A DNA stretch of 64,000 nucleotides from a virus, in the IMG/VR virus record IMGVR_UViG_3300046096_000285, positions 1-64,000 of that record. The stretch is one strand, 5' to 3'. Below, piece after piece: positions 41,265 to 49,001 of this stretch. The notes beneath the pieces are model-generated. The model had not been told where the DNA came from, ran no database searches, and saw only the letters and a list, made by a program, of their open reading frames with translations. How positions within the stretch are numbered: the first letter of the stretch is position 1; each line of letters begins with the position of its first letter. Both the position numbers and the translations under genes were made by a program.

Positions 41265-43037
41265 ATGGCACACTTATCTAGACTCTCAACTCGCACGAGT
41301 TCAACTCCTGTCGAGTGGCTCAAGACCTGTTCACACATTGGCGAAGTTGCTAATGCTTGGGCTGGTCGTGGAGACCTTGCTGTCTACGCTGGCGAGGACG
41401 CTGGCATGGGCGAGGCACTTGCTTGCTTCATTATCGAGACAGCAGAAATCGAAATCAACCTACCAAAGGCTTTTGGCAAGGCGACCACTCCAGAAATGGT
41501 TGGCGACCTACGCTTGCGCGAAGTTCAGTATGACTGGGCAGAGCCAGTTGGCGTTATCTATCACGAGGCACTTCACGCTCGTTACACCACTTGGAACATG
41601 GAGGCACTCAAGGAGAGTCCAAAGGTCGAGATTGACGCTTTCATGTTGCTAGAGGAGTCACGCATTGAAGCACGAGGCGCACGACTAATCCCAAGTAACA
41701 AGTTGTTCTTGCGCTCGTCTGCCCTTGGTCTCTCGATTGGTGACATGGCAGAGGCTGTCAAGGACATGAGCGAGGTCTGGGCGACTGCCAACCTCGCAGG
41801 TCTGGCACTTGCTCGTGTAGACGCTGGCGTTCTCGAAGCGAGTGATGTCACGATTATCGAGGGCAAGGTTCTCGAGATTCTGGGCGAGGACTTGCTTGGC
41901 AAGTTGCGTTCAGTCTGGGTTCGCTTTCAGGCACTAGAGACTTCACAAATGGAACAGGGCAAGGCACTCGCTCAAGAGTGGGTCGAGTTGCTACGCGAGG
42001 CAGACCCAGAGGGCGAACCTCAAGAGGGTGGCGCAGGTGGCGCAATGTCACAGGCACTCCAAGACTTGATTGACGCGCTTGGCGAGGCTGCTGGCGATAC
42101 TGCTGTTCAGGTCTCGATTGACATGGGCGACCAGCAGGATTCAGAGGAACGCAAGGCAGAGGCAGAGGAACGCGCCAAGGAAAGCAAGCGACAGAACGAC
42201 AACAAGCAGGAGTCGCGCGAAGTGTTCACTCGCTCGAATGGCTCGACTGGTTCTGGGTCAGATTCACGACTCCAAGAACAGCGCAACCCAACTGGACACG
42301 AACGCGCCGCCGCTGTTCAGATTGCCAAGATGTTGGAAAAGGCAAAGTATCGTGAACGCTCGCTCACCGAAATCAAGAGCCACGCGCCACAGGGTCGCCT
42401 CAAGGCTCGCGTTGCTATTCAGAACGCCGCCGCGAAGTCGCGTGGAGTTCGTGAGACACAGCCAGCGTGGGTCGCCAAGAAGCGCAAGCACACAGACGAC
42501 CCGAACCTAAGCATTGGTGTCATGGTGGACATTAGCGGCTCAATGAGTTCGGCAATGGAGGCAATGGCAACTACGGCGTGGGTCATGGGAGAAGCAGGTC
42601 GCCGCGTTCAAGCCAAGACCGCAATGGTCTACTTCGGCTCGGGAGTGTTCTCGACTCTCAAGGTCGGTCAGAAGTTGGACAAGGTTTCGGTCTACTCCGC
42701 GCCAGACGGAACGGAGAAGTTTGACAAGGCGTTCAAGGCACTAGACGGCGAGTTGAACCTGACCTACGGCGAGGGTGTTCGTATGTTGGTCGTTGTATCA
42801 GACGGACAGTTCACCAGCGTAGAAATGGAAAAGGCTCAAGCCGCGGCTCGCCTTTGTGACCGCAACGGAGTCGCGCTTCTTTGGATTACGCCAGAGGCTT
42901 GCTGGAGTGGCAAGGGTCAAGCCTTGCTCAACGGCACGAGCGGCGTGGTTCTGGACAAGATGAAAACAGACGAGATTGCGCTCGCTATCGGTAAAGCCGC
43001 CGCCGAAGCACTCGGTAAGGTGGGTTCAAAGTTCTAG
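41265..43037 (+). CDS. VWA-domain, CobT-like protein
   Basis: 590 aa from ATG 41265. Residues about 1-200 include HEALHARYTTW (a metal-site-like HExxH variant) and other CobT-like features. The middle is an acidic, Gln/Glu-rich stretch. The C-terminal VWA domain (about 405-590) has VDISGSMSSAM, the MIDAS DxSxS motif, and SDGQFTS. With the MoxR-like gene it forms an AAA+/VWA pair as in CobS/CobT cobaltochelatase or RavA/ViaA. The phage target is unknown. Confidence 0.85.
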   Translation: MAHLSRLSTRTSSTPVEWLKTCSHIGEVANAWAGRGDLAVYAGEDAGMGEALACFIIETAEIEINLPKAFGKATTPEMVGDLRLREVQYDWAEPVGVIYHEALHARYTTWNMEALKESPKVEIDAFMLLEESRIEARGARLIPSNKLFLRSSALGLSIGDMAEAVKDMSEVWATANLAGLALARVDAGVLEASDVTIIEGKVLEILGEDLLGKLRSVWVRFQALETSQMEQGKALAQEWVELLREADPEGEPQEGGAGGAMSQALQDLIDALGEAAGDTAVQVSIDMGDQQDSEERKAEAEERAKESKRQNDNKQESREVFTRSNGSTGSGSDSRLQEQRNPTGHERAAAVQIAKMLEKAKYRERSLTEIKSHAPQGRLKARVAIQNAAAKSRGVRETQPAWVAKKRKHTDDPNLSIGVMVDISGSMSSAMEAMATTAWVMGEAGRRVQAKTAMVYFGSGVFSTLKVGQKLDKVSVYSAPDGTEKFDKAFKALDGELNLTYGEGVRMLVVVSDGQFTSVEMEKAQAAARLCDRNGVALLWITPEACWSGKGQALLNGTSGVVLDKMKTDEIALAIGKAAAEALGKVGSKF

Positions 43038-43112
43038 GATTCCACTAGCGCAACGGTAGGCTTTCGGGTTCGTTCATGCCCGCCTCCTTTCCCTATCGGC
43101 TACTGGATAGAG

Positions 43113-43145
43113 ACCCTCGACAGATTCGTCCCTGTCGGGGGTTTC
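43113..43145 (+). terminator. Intrinsic terminator
   Basis: ACCCTCGACAG and CTGTCGGGGGT pair; TTTC follows. Confidence 0.7.
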
Positions 43146-43168
43146 GCACTTTCGGCGAGCGCAGGTCG

Positions 43169-43240
43169 TATTCATTTTTTCATTCTGTCTTTCGACTTCT
43201 GACGAAAGATGTTTGACACTCGTTTGAAGTATGCTAAGTT
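43169..43240 (+). promoter_or_regulatory. Cassette promoter 2
   Basis: TATTC site 43169-43181, TTGACA (43213-43218), 16 bp, TAAGTT (43235-43240). Gap from site to -35 is 31 bp. Confidence 0.7.
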
Positions 43241-43270
43241 TGAACTATTCCTAGAAAGGGGAAAACAGAA

Positions 43271-44197
43271 ATGCCAAATCACGTTTGGAACAGCATTGGG
43301 GTTTCAGGGGCTATCGCTGACATTGAAGCGTTCGTTGCTAAGGCTGGCAAGCCACACATTACAGAGTTCAAGGGCAAGCGTTATCAGGACGAAACTGGCG
43401 CTTGGAAGTATGACCCAGAGATTATTGACACCCACGAGGACACAGACCCATTCTCATTCTGGAACTTCATAAAGCCAGACGACGAGATTCTTCCTGTCTA
43501 CTTTGGACACGAGAAGTCAGAGAAGCCAGAGGGCTACGAGGGCTGGGACTTCGCGGAGAAGATGGCGCACGACCTCAAGTTCACAGGCAACAACGCATAC
43601 GACTGGAACGTTCGCAACTGGGGAACCAAGTGGGACGCATACGACCAGACCTTCGACGGCGTGACAACTGACGAAGCGATTGGAAAGGCGAGTGCGACTT
43701 ACAGTTTCAATACGGCGTGGAGTATCCCAGTTCCAGTATTTGAAGCACTCTGCGAACAGCACCCAGAGTTGAGTTTCTCGTTTGAGTCGGAGGAGGAACA
43801 GGGCTGGGGCGCGACTTACGAGTCAAGCGCGGTAGACGACCCAGAGGACGGCGAGCCTACATCCGCACTACTTCTCATCAGCGAGTGGGACATCCCTGAG
43901 AGCCACGCAGAGTTGGTAGCCCGAGGGCGAGAATGCCACTGCGAGTATGACGACGACGAGGACTCGTGGTATGACGACTGCCCTCGTGAAGAACGAGTGT
44001 TCACCGTTGTCGTTGAGCAGACTTTCGTGGTCAAGGCGACGGACGCAGAGAAGGCTTGGGAACTTGCCGAGGAACACCTCAACAAGCCGATTGAGAACTT
44101 GCCAGAGGGAGTCGAGCAGTCGGATGAGTATTCGCTGTTCGTCAAGAACCCAGAGACTGGCGAGCGTTTGTATCCGACACTCGGAGGGGGTGAGTAG
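43271..44197 (+). CDS. Api92/DUF1281-like ferredoxin-fold protein
   Basis: 308 aa. MPNHVWNSIGVSG at the start, NVRNWGTKWDAYD and FNTAWSIPVPVFEAL are hallmarks of the Api92-like family found on phages and plasmids; function unknown. An acidic C-terminal extension contains a HCEYDDDEDSWYDDC segment. AAAAGGGGAAAACAG precedes the ATG. Confidence 0.8.
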   Translation: MPNHVWNSIGVSGAIADIEAFVAKAGKPHITEFKGKRYQDETGAWKYDPEIIDTHEDTDPFSFWNFIKPDDEILPVYFGHEKSEKPEGYEGWDFAEKMAHDLKFTGNNAYDWNVRNWGTKWDAYDQTFDGVTTDEAIGKASATYSFNTAWSIPVPVFEALCEQHPELSFSFESEEEQGWGATYESSAVDDPEDGEPTSALLLISEWDIPESHAELVARGRECHCEYDDDEDSWYDDCPREERVFTVVVEQTFVVKATDAEKAWELAEEHLNKPIENLPEGVEQSDEYSLFVKNPETGERLYPTLGGGE

Positions 44198-44198
44198 C

Positions 44199-44276
44199 GT
44201 GGCAACACCAAAGACACCGAAGCCGAAGATGGGCAACGGCGCAACGACTCGTCTGACAGACGGACGACGCAAGTAG
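44199..44276 (+). CDS. 25-aa basic peptide
   Basis: GTG start with GGAGGGGG about 10 nt upstream, 1 bp after the preceding stop. MATPKTPKPKMGNGATTRLT and an RRK end. Similar in style to the 42-aa protein at 17244. Function unknown. Confidence 0.45.
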   Translation: MATPKTPKPKMGNGATTRLTDGRRK

Positions 44277-44283
44277 CAGAGGG

Positions 44284-44310
44284 AGAGGGCGAAAGCCCTC
44301 TCTTTTCTTT
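44284..44310 (+). terminator. Intrinsic terminator
   Basis: GAGAGGGC-GAAA-GCCCTCTC followed by TTTTCTTTT. Confidence 0.85.
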
Positions 44311-44319
44311 TGCCCCTCG

Positions 44320-44391
44320 TATTCATTTTTTCGTCATTGCCACGCCGATACACGCCGCGATTTGACACGAGTTTGGAATAGGGTATAGACT
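44320..44391 (+). promoter_or_regulatory. Cassette promoter 3
   Basis: TATTC site 44320-44332, TTGACA (44362-44367), TATAGACT (44384-44391) as -10. Gap 29 bp. Confidence 0.7.
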
Positions 44392-44443
44392 ACGAGAGTA
44401 GTCAACGAGGAAATGCCTCGACTACACAAAGGAGGGGATTGAA

Positions 44444-44836
44444 ATGGCAACTGCCGAACTTCAATCAGCACAGGTTGCTAAGGCGACCACCAGCATTACC
44501 AGCACCACAGAGGACAACCTAGTTGTTCTAACCCCTGCGATTCAGAAGCAGGTCAAGGCACTACGCGAGGCTCGCAATGTAGCGAAGCAGGCAAAGGCTC
44601 TAGGGGATACAGCACGAGACGTTATCTTGGAGTTCGTGGGGGAGACCACCACCAACCTCGTGGGCGTGGACGCAAAGGGCAAGCGTTTGATTAGCCTCAA
44701 GTTGATTCCAAGTTCAGAGAGTTTCGACTGGGCACGACTTCAACTTCAGCAGCCTGAGTTGTTCGAGATGCTCAAAAAGGAATACACCATTCCTCGTGGG
44801 GCAGGCGCACCAACTCCACGAGTGGACACGATTTAG
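44444..44836 (+). CDS. Helical protein, possible recombinase-accessory type
   Basis: 130 aa. Long helix (KQVKALREARNVAKQAKALG) then a short beta region (LVGVDAKGKRLISLKLIP) and FDWARLQLQQPELFEML. This order resembles small accessory proteins near phage YqaJ/RecE-type nucleases and the gene at 48451; only a weak hint. Confidence 0.55.
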   Translation: MATAELQSAQVAKATTSITSTTEDNLVVLTPAIQKQVKALREARNVAKQAKALGDTARDVILEFVGETTTNLVGVDAKGKRLISLKLIPSSESFDWARLQLQQPELFEMLKKEYTIPRGAGAPTPRVDTI

Positions 44837-44851
44837 TCCACTCACGAAAGT

Positions 44852-44889
44852 CGCTGGCGAGAGTTCCCCTCTCTCGCTGGCGATTTTTT
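44852..44889 (+). terminator. Intrinsic terminator
   Basis: CGCTGGCGAGAG and CTCTCGCTGGCG pair over 12 bp (two G-T pairs) and are followed by ATTTTTT. Confidence 0.85.
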
Positions 44890-44901
44890 GTATGGAGGCT
44901 G

Positions 44902-44971
44902 TATTCATTTTTTCATTAGATCCATAACTTCCAACGAATGGTTTGACTTGGAGATAACAAACTGGTAAAGT
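44902..44971 (+). promoter_or_regulatory. Cassette promoter 4
   Basis: TATTC site 44902-44914, TTGACT (44943-44948), 17 bp, TAAAGT (44966-44971). Gap 28 bp. ACTTCCAACGAA lies between site and -35 (44927-44938). AAAGGGGATTCAA precedes the ATG. Confidence 0.75.
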
Positions 44972-44999
44972 GGAAGTAACTCAACCAAAGGGGATTCAA

Positions 45000-45452
45000 A
45001 TGAGAACCAGAGAATACGACCTCAACGTTTACGTCACAGATGGCGTGGCACGTTTGTCAGCATACGAATACACATATAGCGACAGCGACGACCCTCAGCC
45101 AAATGGCACAGAGATGAGCAAGTTCGTCACGTTGGAAGTTCCAATGGACAAAGCACACCACGACGAAGTGGCGTTTCTACTGAGCGACGAGGACTGGCAA
45201 GACTCACCAGTGGCAGACTGGCAGGACTACGACAGCCCATGGGAAAACTTGGCGTGGCTAGAGACAGCACCGGCAAGCATAAGAGCGTGGGGAGACGCGC
45301 TCGCGGAATACGAGCCGACCACTCAACACGAGTGGGAACTCTACACAATGGACTTGAAATACGGCGAACGGCGAGACGTGAAGTGCCTCAACTGCGACGC
45401 GACATACCCTATCTACCGTTTGACATGGGAACAGATGACGGCTAAGGTGTAG
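45000..45452 (+). CDS. Acidic protein with C-terminal CxxC
   Basis: 150 aa from ATG 45000. Beta-rich start (REYDLNVYVTDGVARLSAYE), very acidic middle (DWQDSPVADWQDYD), CLNCDATYP near the end. Function unknown. Confidence 0.55.
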   Translation: MRTREYDLNVYVTDGVARLSAYEYTYSDSDDPQPNGTEMSKFVTLEVPMDKAHHDEVAFLLSDEDWQDSPVADWQDYDSPWENLAWLETAPASIRAWGDALAEYEPTTQHEWELYTMDLKYGERRDVKCLNCDATYPIYRLTWEQMTAKV

Positions 45453-45454
45453 GT

Positions 45455-45679
45455 ATGAGAAAAGACATCAAGCAACTACGGATACTCGCAGAGCAACAAG
45501 GCTGGAGAGTAGAGCGCACTAACGGCGACCACTTACGGTGGCTCGCGCCAGAGGGTGGCATGGCTATCTACTCGGCAAGCACACCGTCTAATGCTCGCGG
45601 AATACTCAACCTCAGAGCGCAACTGCGTAAAGCGGGTCTACATTTAGAGAAGCACGGCAAGCAAAAGGTGAACGCATGA
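45455..45679 (+). CDS. HicA-like toxin-fold protein
   Basis: 74 aa. KDIKQLRILAEQQGWRVERTNGDHLRWLAPEGG...ARGILNLRAQLRKAGL follows the HicA mRNA interferase pattern: short helix, beta hairpin with a catalytic His (GDHLRW) and a basic last helix. It overlaps the Xre gene by 4 bp. HicA toxins pair with HicB antitoxins, often with a DNA-binding domain; here a ClgR-like Xre protein sits in that place. Confidence 0.65.
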   Translation: MRKDIKQLRILAEQQGWRVERTNGDHLRWLAPEGGMAIYSASTPSNARGILNLRAQLRKAGLHLEKHGKQKVNA

Positions 45680-45972
45680 AACTGTATCGGCAAGCACTAG
45701 GCGAGGTTCTGCGCGAAGCAAGAACGGTGAGGGGTCAGACCCTGCGACAAGTCTCAACGGCTGCCTCGTGCGCCCTCGGATACCTGTCGGAGTTGGAGAA
45801 CGGACACAAGGAAGCGTCCTCGGAGATTTTGGAGGGGCTTGCCCGTGCGCTCAAGGTGACGGTGAGTGAACTCGCTATCCGTGCTGGCTTGCGTATAGCG
45901 GAGGAGAGTATCCCTGATACCCCTGCCGAACTCTACGAGGAAGCACCGGCCCTCATTCCTCACCGAGGATAG
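45676..45972 (+). CDS. ClgR-like Xre-family HTH regulator
   Basis: 98 aa. ALGEVLREARTVRGQTLRQVSTAASCALGYLSELENGHKEASSEIL is the HTH-Xre domain; YLSE.E.G.KEASSE is typical of actinobacterial ClgR proteins, which control Clp protease genes. Possible antitoxin or autoregulator of the HicA-like gene, or a ClgR mimic. Confidence 0.78.
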   Translation: MKLYRQALGEVLREARTVRGQTLRQVSTAASCALGYLSELENGHKEASSEILEGLARALKVTVSELAIRAGLRIAEESIPDTPAELYEEAPALIPHRG

Positions 45973-45981
45973 CCTCGGGTG
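45961..45981 (+). other. Hairpin over the end of the Xre gene
   Basis: CACCGAGG-ATAG-CCTCGGGTG. No T-tract, so termination is uncertain. Confidence 0.4.
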
Positions 45982-45990
45982 GTAACCCCG

Positions 45991-46058
45991 TATTCATTTT
46001 TTCAACAACCGACACGGCGAGCGCAATACTTGCTTGACGGCTTGCCGTAGGGTATAGT
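45991..46058 (+). promoter_or_regulatory. Cassette promoter 5
   Basis: TATTC site 45991-46003, TTGCTT (46030-46035), 17 bp, TATAGT (46053-46058). Gap 26 bp. GACACG follows the site. Confidence 0.65.
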
Positions 46059-46086
46059 TGGACTATCCAATGAAAGGGGTTGCCAA

Positions 46087-46482
46087 ATGGCAGAGAACAT
46101 CACAACGGCGGGGCTAGTAGCCACCACACCAAGATACCTAGTCACGGCAGACGGCTTGCCGATTACTTCATTCCGGCTTGCCACAACTTCAAGAAAGTTT
46201 GACGCGCGAACTGGCGAGTGGGTTGACGGCGAGGCTAACTGGTATACCGTTACCGCCTTCCACGACTTGGCTATCAATGCGGCAAGCAGTATCGAGAAGG
46301 GTCACCGTATTGTCGTTCAAGGCGCGGTTAGAGTGCGCGACTGGGATAACGGCGAGCGAAGCGGAACATCCGTAGAGATTGAAGCCGAGGTCATAGGTCA
46401 CGACTTGAGTTGGGGAACCGCTGTGTTCACCCGAACCGTCTTGACTCGTAGGGTAGAGAAGCCAGAGACCGTGGGGGTATAG
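46087..46482 (+). CDS. ssb: Single-stranded DNA-binding protein
   Basis: 131 aa. An OB-fold SSB: TTAGLVATTPRYLVTADGLP, TSFRLATTSRKFD, NWYTVTAFHDLA, KGHRIVVQGAVRVRDW and VEIEAEVIGHDL follow the bacterial SSB pattern. It lacks the acidic tail that recruits host partners. Works in replication and recombination. AAAGGGGTTGCCAA precedes the ATG. Confidence 0.88.
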   Translation: MAENITTAGLVATTPRYLVTADGLPITSFRLATTSRKFDARTGEWVDGEANWYTVTAFHDLAINAASSIEKGHRIVVQGAVRVRDWDNGERSGTSVEIEAEVIGHDLSWGTAVFTRTVLTRRVEKPETVGV

Positions 46483-46505
46483 AGACCTTACCGAACAGAT
46501 AGAGA

Positions 46506-46536
46506 AAACGCGGGAACTTGCTATCCCGCGTTTTTT
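46506..46536 (+). terminator. Intrinsic terminator
   Basis: AACGCGGGA and TCCCGCGTT pair; TTTTT follows. Confidence 0.85.
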
Positions 46537-46550
46537 CATAGTCGGGGTCG

Positions 46551-46619
46551 TATTCATTTTTTCAACCGGCACGACACTTCACACTAAGATTTGGAAGTTG
46601 GCACGGAAAGTGGTAAGGT
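46551..46619 (+). promoter_or_regulatory. Cassette promoter 6
   Basis: TATTC site 46551-46563, CGACAC element, TTGGAA (46591-46596), 17 bp, TAAGGT (46614-46619). Gap 27 bp. Confidence 0.65.
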
Positions 46620-46658
46620 TGAACTATCACCGAAGACAAGGGTGAGAAAAGGGAAGAG

Positions 46659-46832
46659 ATGAACGAGATAAAGATTTGCCCAAAGTGTCAGGGCTACATC
46701 CCAAACAACAAGACACCGGGGGCATACTCAGGCGCGATTTCACGCCGAGACAACAAGACAGAGATTTGTTCGGCTTGCGGAACTCATGAAGCGTTCGAGG
46801 ACCTTTTCGCGAAAGAGCGAGTCAATGGCTAA
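46659..46832 (+). CDS. 57-aa zinc-ribbon protein
   Basis: ICPKCQGYIPNN and ICSACGTHEAFEDLF give two CxxC pairs; this small zinc-ribbon type is common in actinophages. GGGAAGAG precedes the ATG. Overlaps the next gene by 8 bp. Confidence 0.65.
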   Translation: MNEIKICPKCQGYIPNNKTPGAYSGAISRRDNKTEICSACGTHEAFEDLFAKERVNG

Positions 46833-46959
46833 GGCAGAGTGTTACGACTGTGACGCGGAAATTGAAGTCGAAGACTCAACCTATGTCCACCCCTTGTGCG
46901 CTGAGTGTCAGAACGAAGCAGACGACTGGCTACAAACACAGATGTTGCTAATGAACTAA
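46825..46959 (+). CDS. 44-aa zinc-ribbon protein
   Basis: CYDCDAEIEVED...HPLCAECQNEADDW: two CxxC pairs and an acidic helix. Coupled to the previous gene. Confidence 0.6.
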   Translation: MAKAECYDCDAEIEVEDSTYVHPLCAECQNEADDWLQTQMLLMN

Positions 46960-46965
46960 AAGTCA

Positions 46966-46992
46966 CGCTCACCGAAAGGTGGGCGTTTCTTT
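46966..46992 (+). terminator. Intrinsic terminator
   Basis: CGCTCACC-GAAA-GGTGGGCG followed by TTTCTTTT. Confidence 0.85.
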
Positions 46993-47006
46993 TACGCCGC
47001 ATCGCG

Positions 47007-47089
47007 TATTCATTTTTTCACCAACACAGTGGCGATTACTCACAACAACTCACGAATGATTTGATTTTGTCCTAGCAGGGTGATAAGTT
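47007..47089 (+). promoter_or_regulatory. Cassette promoter 7
   Basis: TATTC site 47007-47019, TTGATT (47061-47066), 17 bp, TAAGTT (47084-47089). Gap 41 bp, the longest. Confidence 0.6.
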
Positions 47090-47133
47090 TGATTTGTTGC
47101 CGAAGTTCAGTAAGCAACGAAAGGGGCAACAAA

Positions 47134-47463
47134 ATGGGTAACAGGGCTTGGATTCAGATTTCAGCAGAGCAGTTTGAAACACCTATCAGCCTTTATGGTC
47201 ACTGGTCGGGCGAGGACAACCTCACCGCCGTAGTCAAGACCCTAGAGAGTTCAACACGCATTGGGGATGTGTCATACCTCACAGCACAGATTTTCTTCCA
47301 CTTCACGCAACTAGGTGGCTACACAGGCGACACAGGGTTTGGCATTTCGACAGGCGAAGCCCCTAGCGTAGACGATGTGGACACCGTTTATGTGAACGCT
47401 GATAATGGTGAGTATACTTATCAGGGCGTAACTCACCACGAGTTTGCGCTAATGAAGGCTTGA
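47134..47463 (+). CDS. Conserved phage protein of unknown function
   Basis: 109 aa from ATG 47134 (AAAGGGGCAACAAA upstream). MGNRAWIQI...PISLYGHWSGEDN ... GDTGFGIST is a pattern found in small proteins of many phages, with the final part reading V.AD.GEY. No function assigned. Confidence 0.65.
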   Translation: MGNRAWIQISAEQFETPISLYGHWSGEDNLTAVVKTLESSTRIGDVSYLTAQIFFHFTQLGGYTGDTGFGISTGEAPSVDDVDTVYVNADNGEYTYQGVTHHEFALMKA

Positions 47464-47498
47464 GTCGAGGTCGAGTCCACCACTCCCTTGATTCATTG

Positions 47499-47565
47499 GG
47501 TTAGGGTTAGCCCCCTTTCCCTAACCCCGAACGCCAGTAGATAATCCCCTTATCTACTGGCGTTC
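47499..47565 (+). other. Tandem strong hairpins after the 47134 gene
   Basis: GGGTTAGGG/CCCTAACCC, then GAACGCCAGTAGATAA and TTATCTACTGGCGTTC, a perfect 16-bp stem with a 5-nt loop. No T-tract follows. Termination, RNA stability or processing role. Confidence 0.65.
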
Positions 47566-47589
47566 ACCATTTCTCAGGGATACGAGGCG

Positions 47590-47668
47590 TATTCATTTTT
47601 TCCTCGAGCTCAGACACGACGCAACAACTCACGAATGATTTGACTTGATACGAGTTATGTGTTACTTT
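47590..47668 (+). promoter_or_regulatory. Cassette promoter 8
   Basis: TATTC site 47590-47602, GACACGACG, TTGACT (47640-47645), 17 bp, TACTTT (47663-47668). Gap 37 bp. Confidence 0.6.
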
Positions 47669-47706
47669 TGTATTGCCTTTGAAAAGGCAGAAAGATAAGG
47701 GGCAAC

Positions 47707-48114
47707 ATGGAAAAGGTATTAGAGATTCGCAAGTTTGAGATTAGCTCAGACTGTTCATGCGAGGTATACGACGAGGACACAGACACGTCTTCACCAAGCG
47801 ACGAGTGTTTCAACTGTTTCGCCGACGACAAGGATAATTTCAAATACGTGATTCTTCAGCCATGGCTTGAGGCTAATGGTTGGGATGAGGACACAGTTGT
47901 TTATGTGTTCAGCGCGAACATGAACTGGAATCACGTCGCGGGATGGACAAACGTCTACGCGAGAGAGGCTATCGACTGCCTAACTTTGAATGGCGAGTTT
48001 ACCCTTAGTTACAAGTTGGATGGCAAGAACTTGACTTGCGTTCGTTCAAGCCACGACGAACATGGCGCGTTGTTCACGTTCAGTGAGGCACAGAAGGATT
48101 ATCGCGATGAGTAA
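47707..48114 (+). CDS. Acidic Cys-containing protein
   Basis: 135 aa. Acidic N-terminal part with C-x-C and CFNC (SSDCSCEVYDEDTDTSS), then an alpha/beta region (LQPWLEANGWDEDTVVYVFS). AAGGGGCAAC precedes the ATG. Function unknown. Confidence 0.58.
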   Translation: MEKVLEIRKFEISSDCSCEVYDEDTDTSSPSDECFNCFADDKDNFKYVILQPWLEANGWDEDTVVYVFSANMNWNHVAGWTNVYAREAIDCLTLNGEFTLSYKLDGKNLTCVRSSHDEHGALFTFSEAQKDYRDE

Positions 48115-48271
48115 CCTAGTGTTCACCGGCCCTCGCGCCGTTCTCTCTCAGTTGTCTGCCGATTCGACAGTCATGTTCTCTCAGTTGATAGAGGATGACG
48201 AGTTGGTCGCGATGGTGTTAGCCAAGAAGCCATACGACACGTTGCTTGAATACGTGAACGAAAACTACTGA
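48107..48271 (+). CDS. 54-aa protein of unknown function
   Basis: MSNLVFTGPRAVLSQLSADS start, helical end. Its ATG overlaps the preceding stop region by 8 bp. No family recognised. Confidence 0.52.
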   Translation: MSNLVFTGPRAVLSQLSADSTVMFSQLIEDDELVAMVLAKKPYDTLLEYVNENY

Positions 48272-48285
48272 GTCACGACAGGGAA

Positions 48286-48314
48286 GCCCCGCGGAAACGC
48301 GGGGTTTCTTTTTG
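48286..48314 (+). terminator. Intrinsic terminator
   Basis: CCCCGCG-GAAA-CGCGGGG followed by TTTCTTTTT. Confidence 0.88.
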
Positions 48315-48331
48315 CCCGCGGGAAGTCGCCG

Positions 48332-48402
48332 TATTCATTTTTTCAGCGAGCCTAGAGCCGACACGCTTAGGATTTGGTGTTTTTTGAAATAGGGGGTATC
48401 AT
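48332..48402 (+). promoter_or_regulatory. Cassette promoter 9
   Basis: TATTC site 48332-48344, CCGACACGC, TTGGTG (48374-48379), 17 bp, TATCAT (48397-48402). Gap 29 bp. Confidence 0.65.
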
Positions 48403-48450
48403 TGACTTATGAAGTCAATAAGGCTTCACTAAATAGAAGGGGGTCGCCAA

Positions 48451-48777
48451 ATGGCTACCAAGATTCAGAAGGCAACCGCGGTTGTCACCGAGGCTCGCAA
48501 GGTCTCAAAGGTTGTTGTTGCTAACGCCGAGCGTCTAGCGTTCGTTCGTGCCGAGGTTATTCGTCTAGAGGCAGAAGCCAAGCTCTTGCGCGATGGGCTT
48601 ATCGCGGTTGCCGATGGCGCAACTACTCTTGTCCACAACAACATCGCCATCGTTGAGATTTCACCACGCTCAACCTCACGCGTAGACTCGAAGGCGTTGA
48701 AGGTTATGTTTCCTGAAGCATACGAGGCAACACTCAAAGTCACCGTATCACCTGTCGTGGATGTTCTGAAGCGATAA
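48451..48777 (+). CDS. Helical protein, possible recombinase-accessory type
   Basis: 108 aa. Long N-terminal helix (LAFVRAEVIRLEAEAKLLRD), a short beta hairpin and SRVDSKALKVMFPEAYEATL. The last motif is like the accessory segment found beside phage YqaJ/RecE-type exonucleases; no exonuclease was found nearby, so the link is weak. Confidence 0.55.
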   Translation: MATKIQKATAVVTEARKVSKVVVANAERLAFVRAEVIRLEAEAKLLRDGLIAVADGATTLVHNNIAIVEISPRSTSRVDSKALKVMFPEAYEATLKVTVSPVVDVLKR

Positions 48778-48790
48778 ACGCCACGAGGAA

Positions 48791-48818
48791 GCCCCCTAGG
48801 ATTCTCTAGGGGGTTTTT
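48791..48818 (+). terminator. Intrinsic terminator
   Basis: CCCCCTAG and CTAGGGGG pair; TTTTT follows. Confidence 0.88.
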
Positions 48819-48874
48819 CCTTACCCTAAACACGCCAAGCCCGCCACGAGGCACACAGCCCCGCCACGAGGGCG

Positions 48875-48944
48875 TATTCATTTTTTCGTCAAAACACGCC
48901 AGCTGAGGATTTGATTTGACAAGTGTCCGGCTTATGGATAAGAT
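48875..48944 (+). promoter_or_regulatory. Cassette promoter 10
   Basis: TATTC site 48875-48887, TTGACA (48916-48921), 17 bp, TAAGAT (48939-48944). Gap 28 bp. One of the best promoter matches in the array. Confidence 0.75.
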
Positions 48945-49001
48945 TTAGTTATAACTAAATAGATGCACCACTCAATGCACCACCAACCTAAGGGGATTCA
49001 A

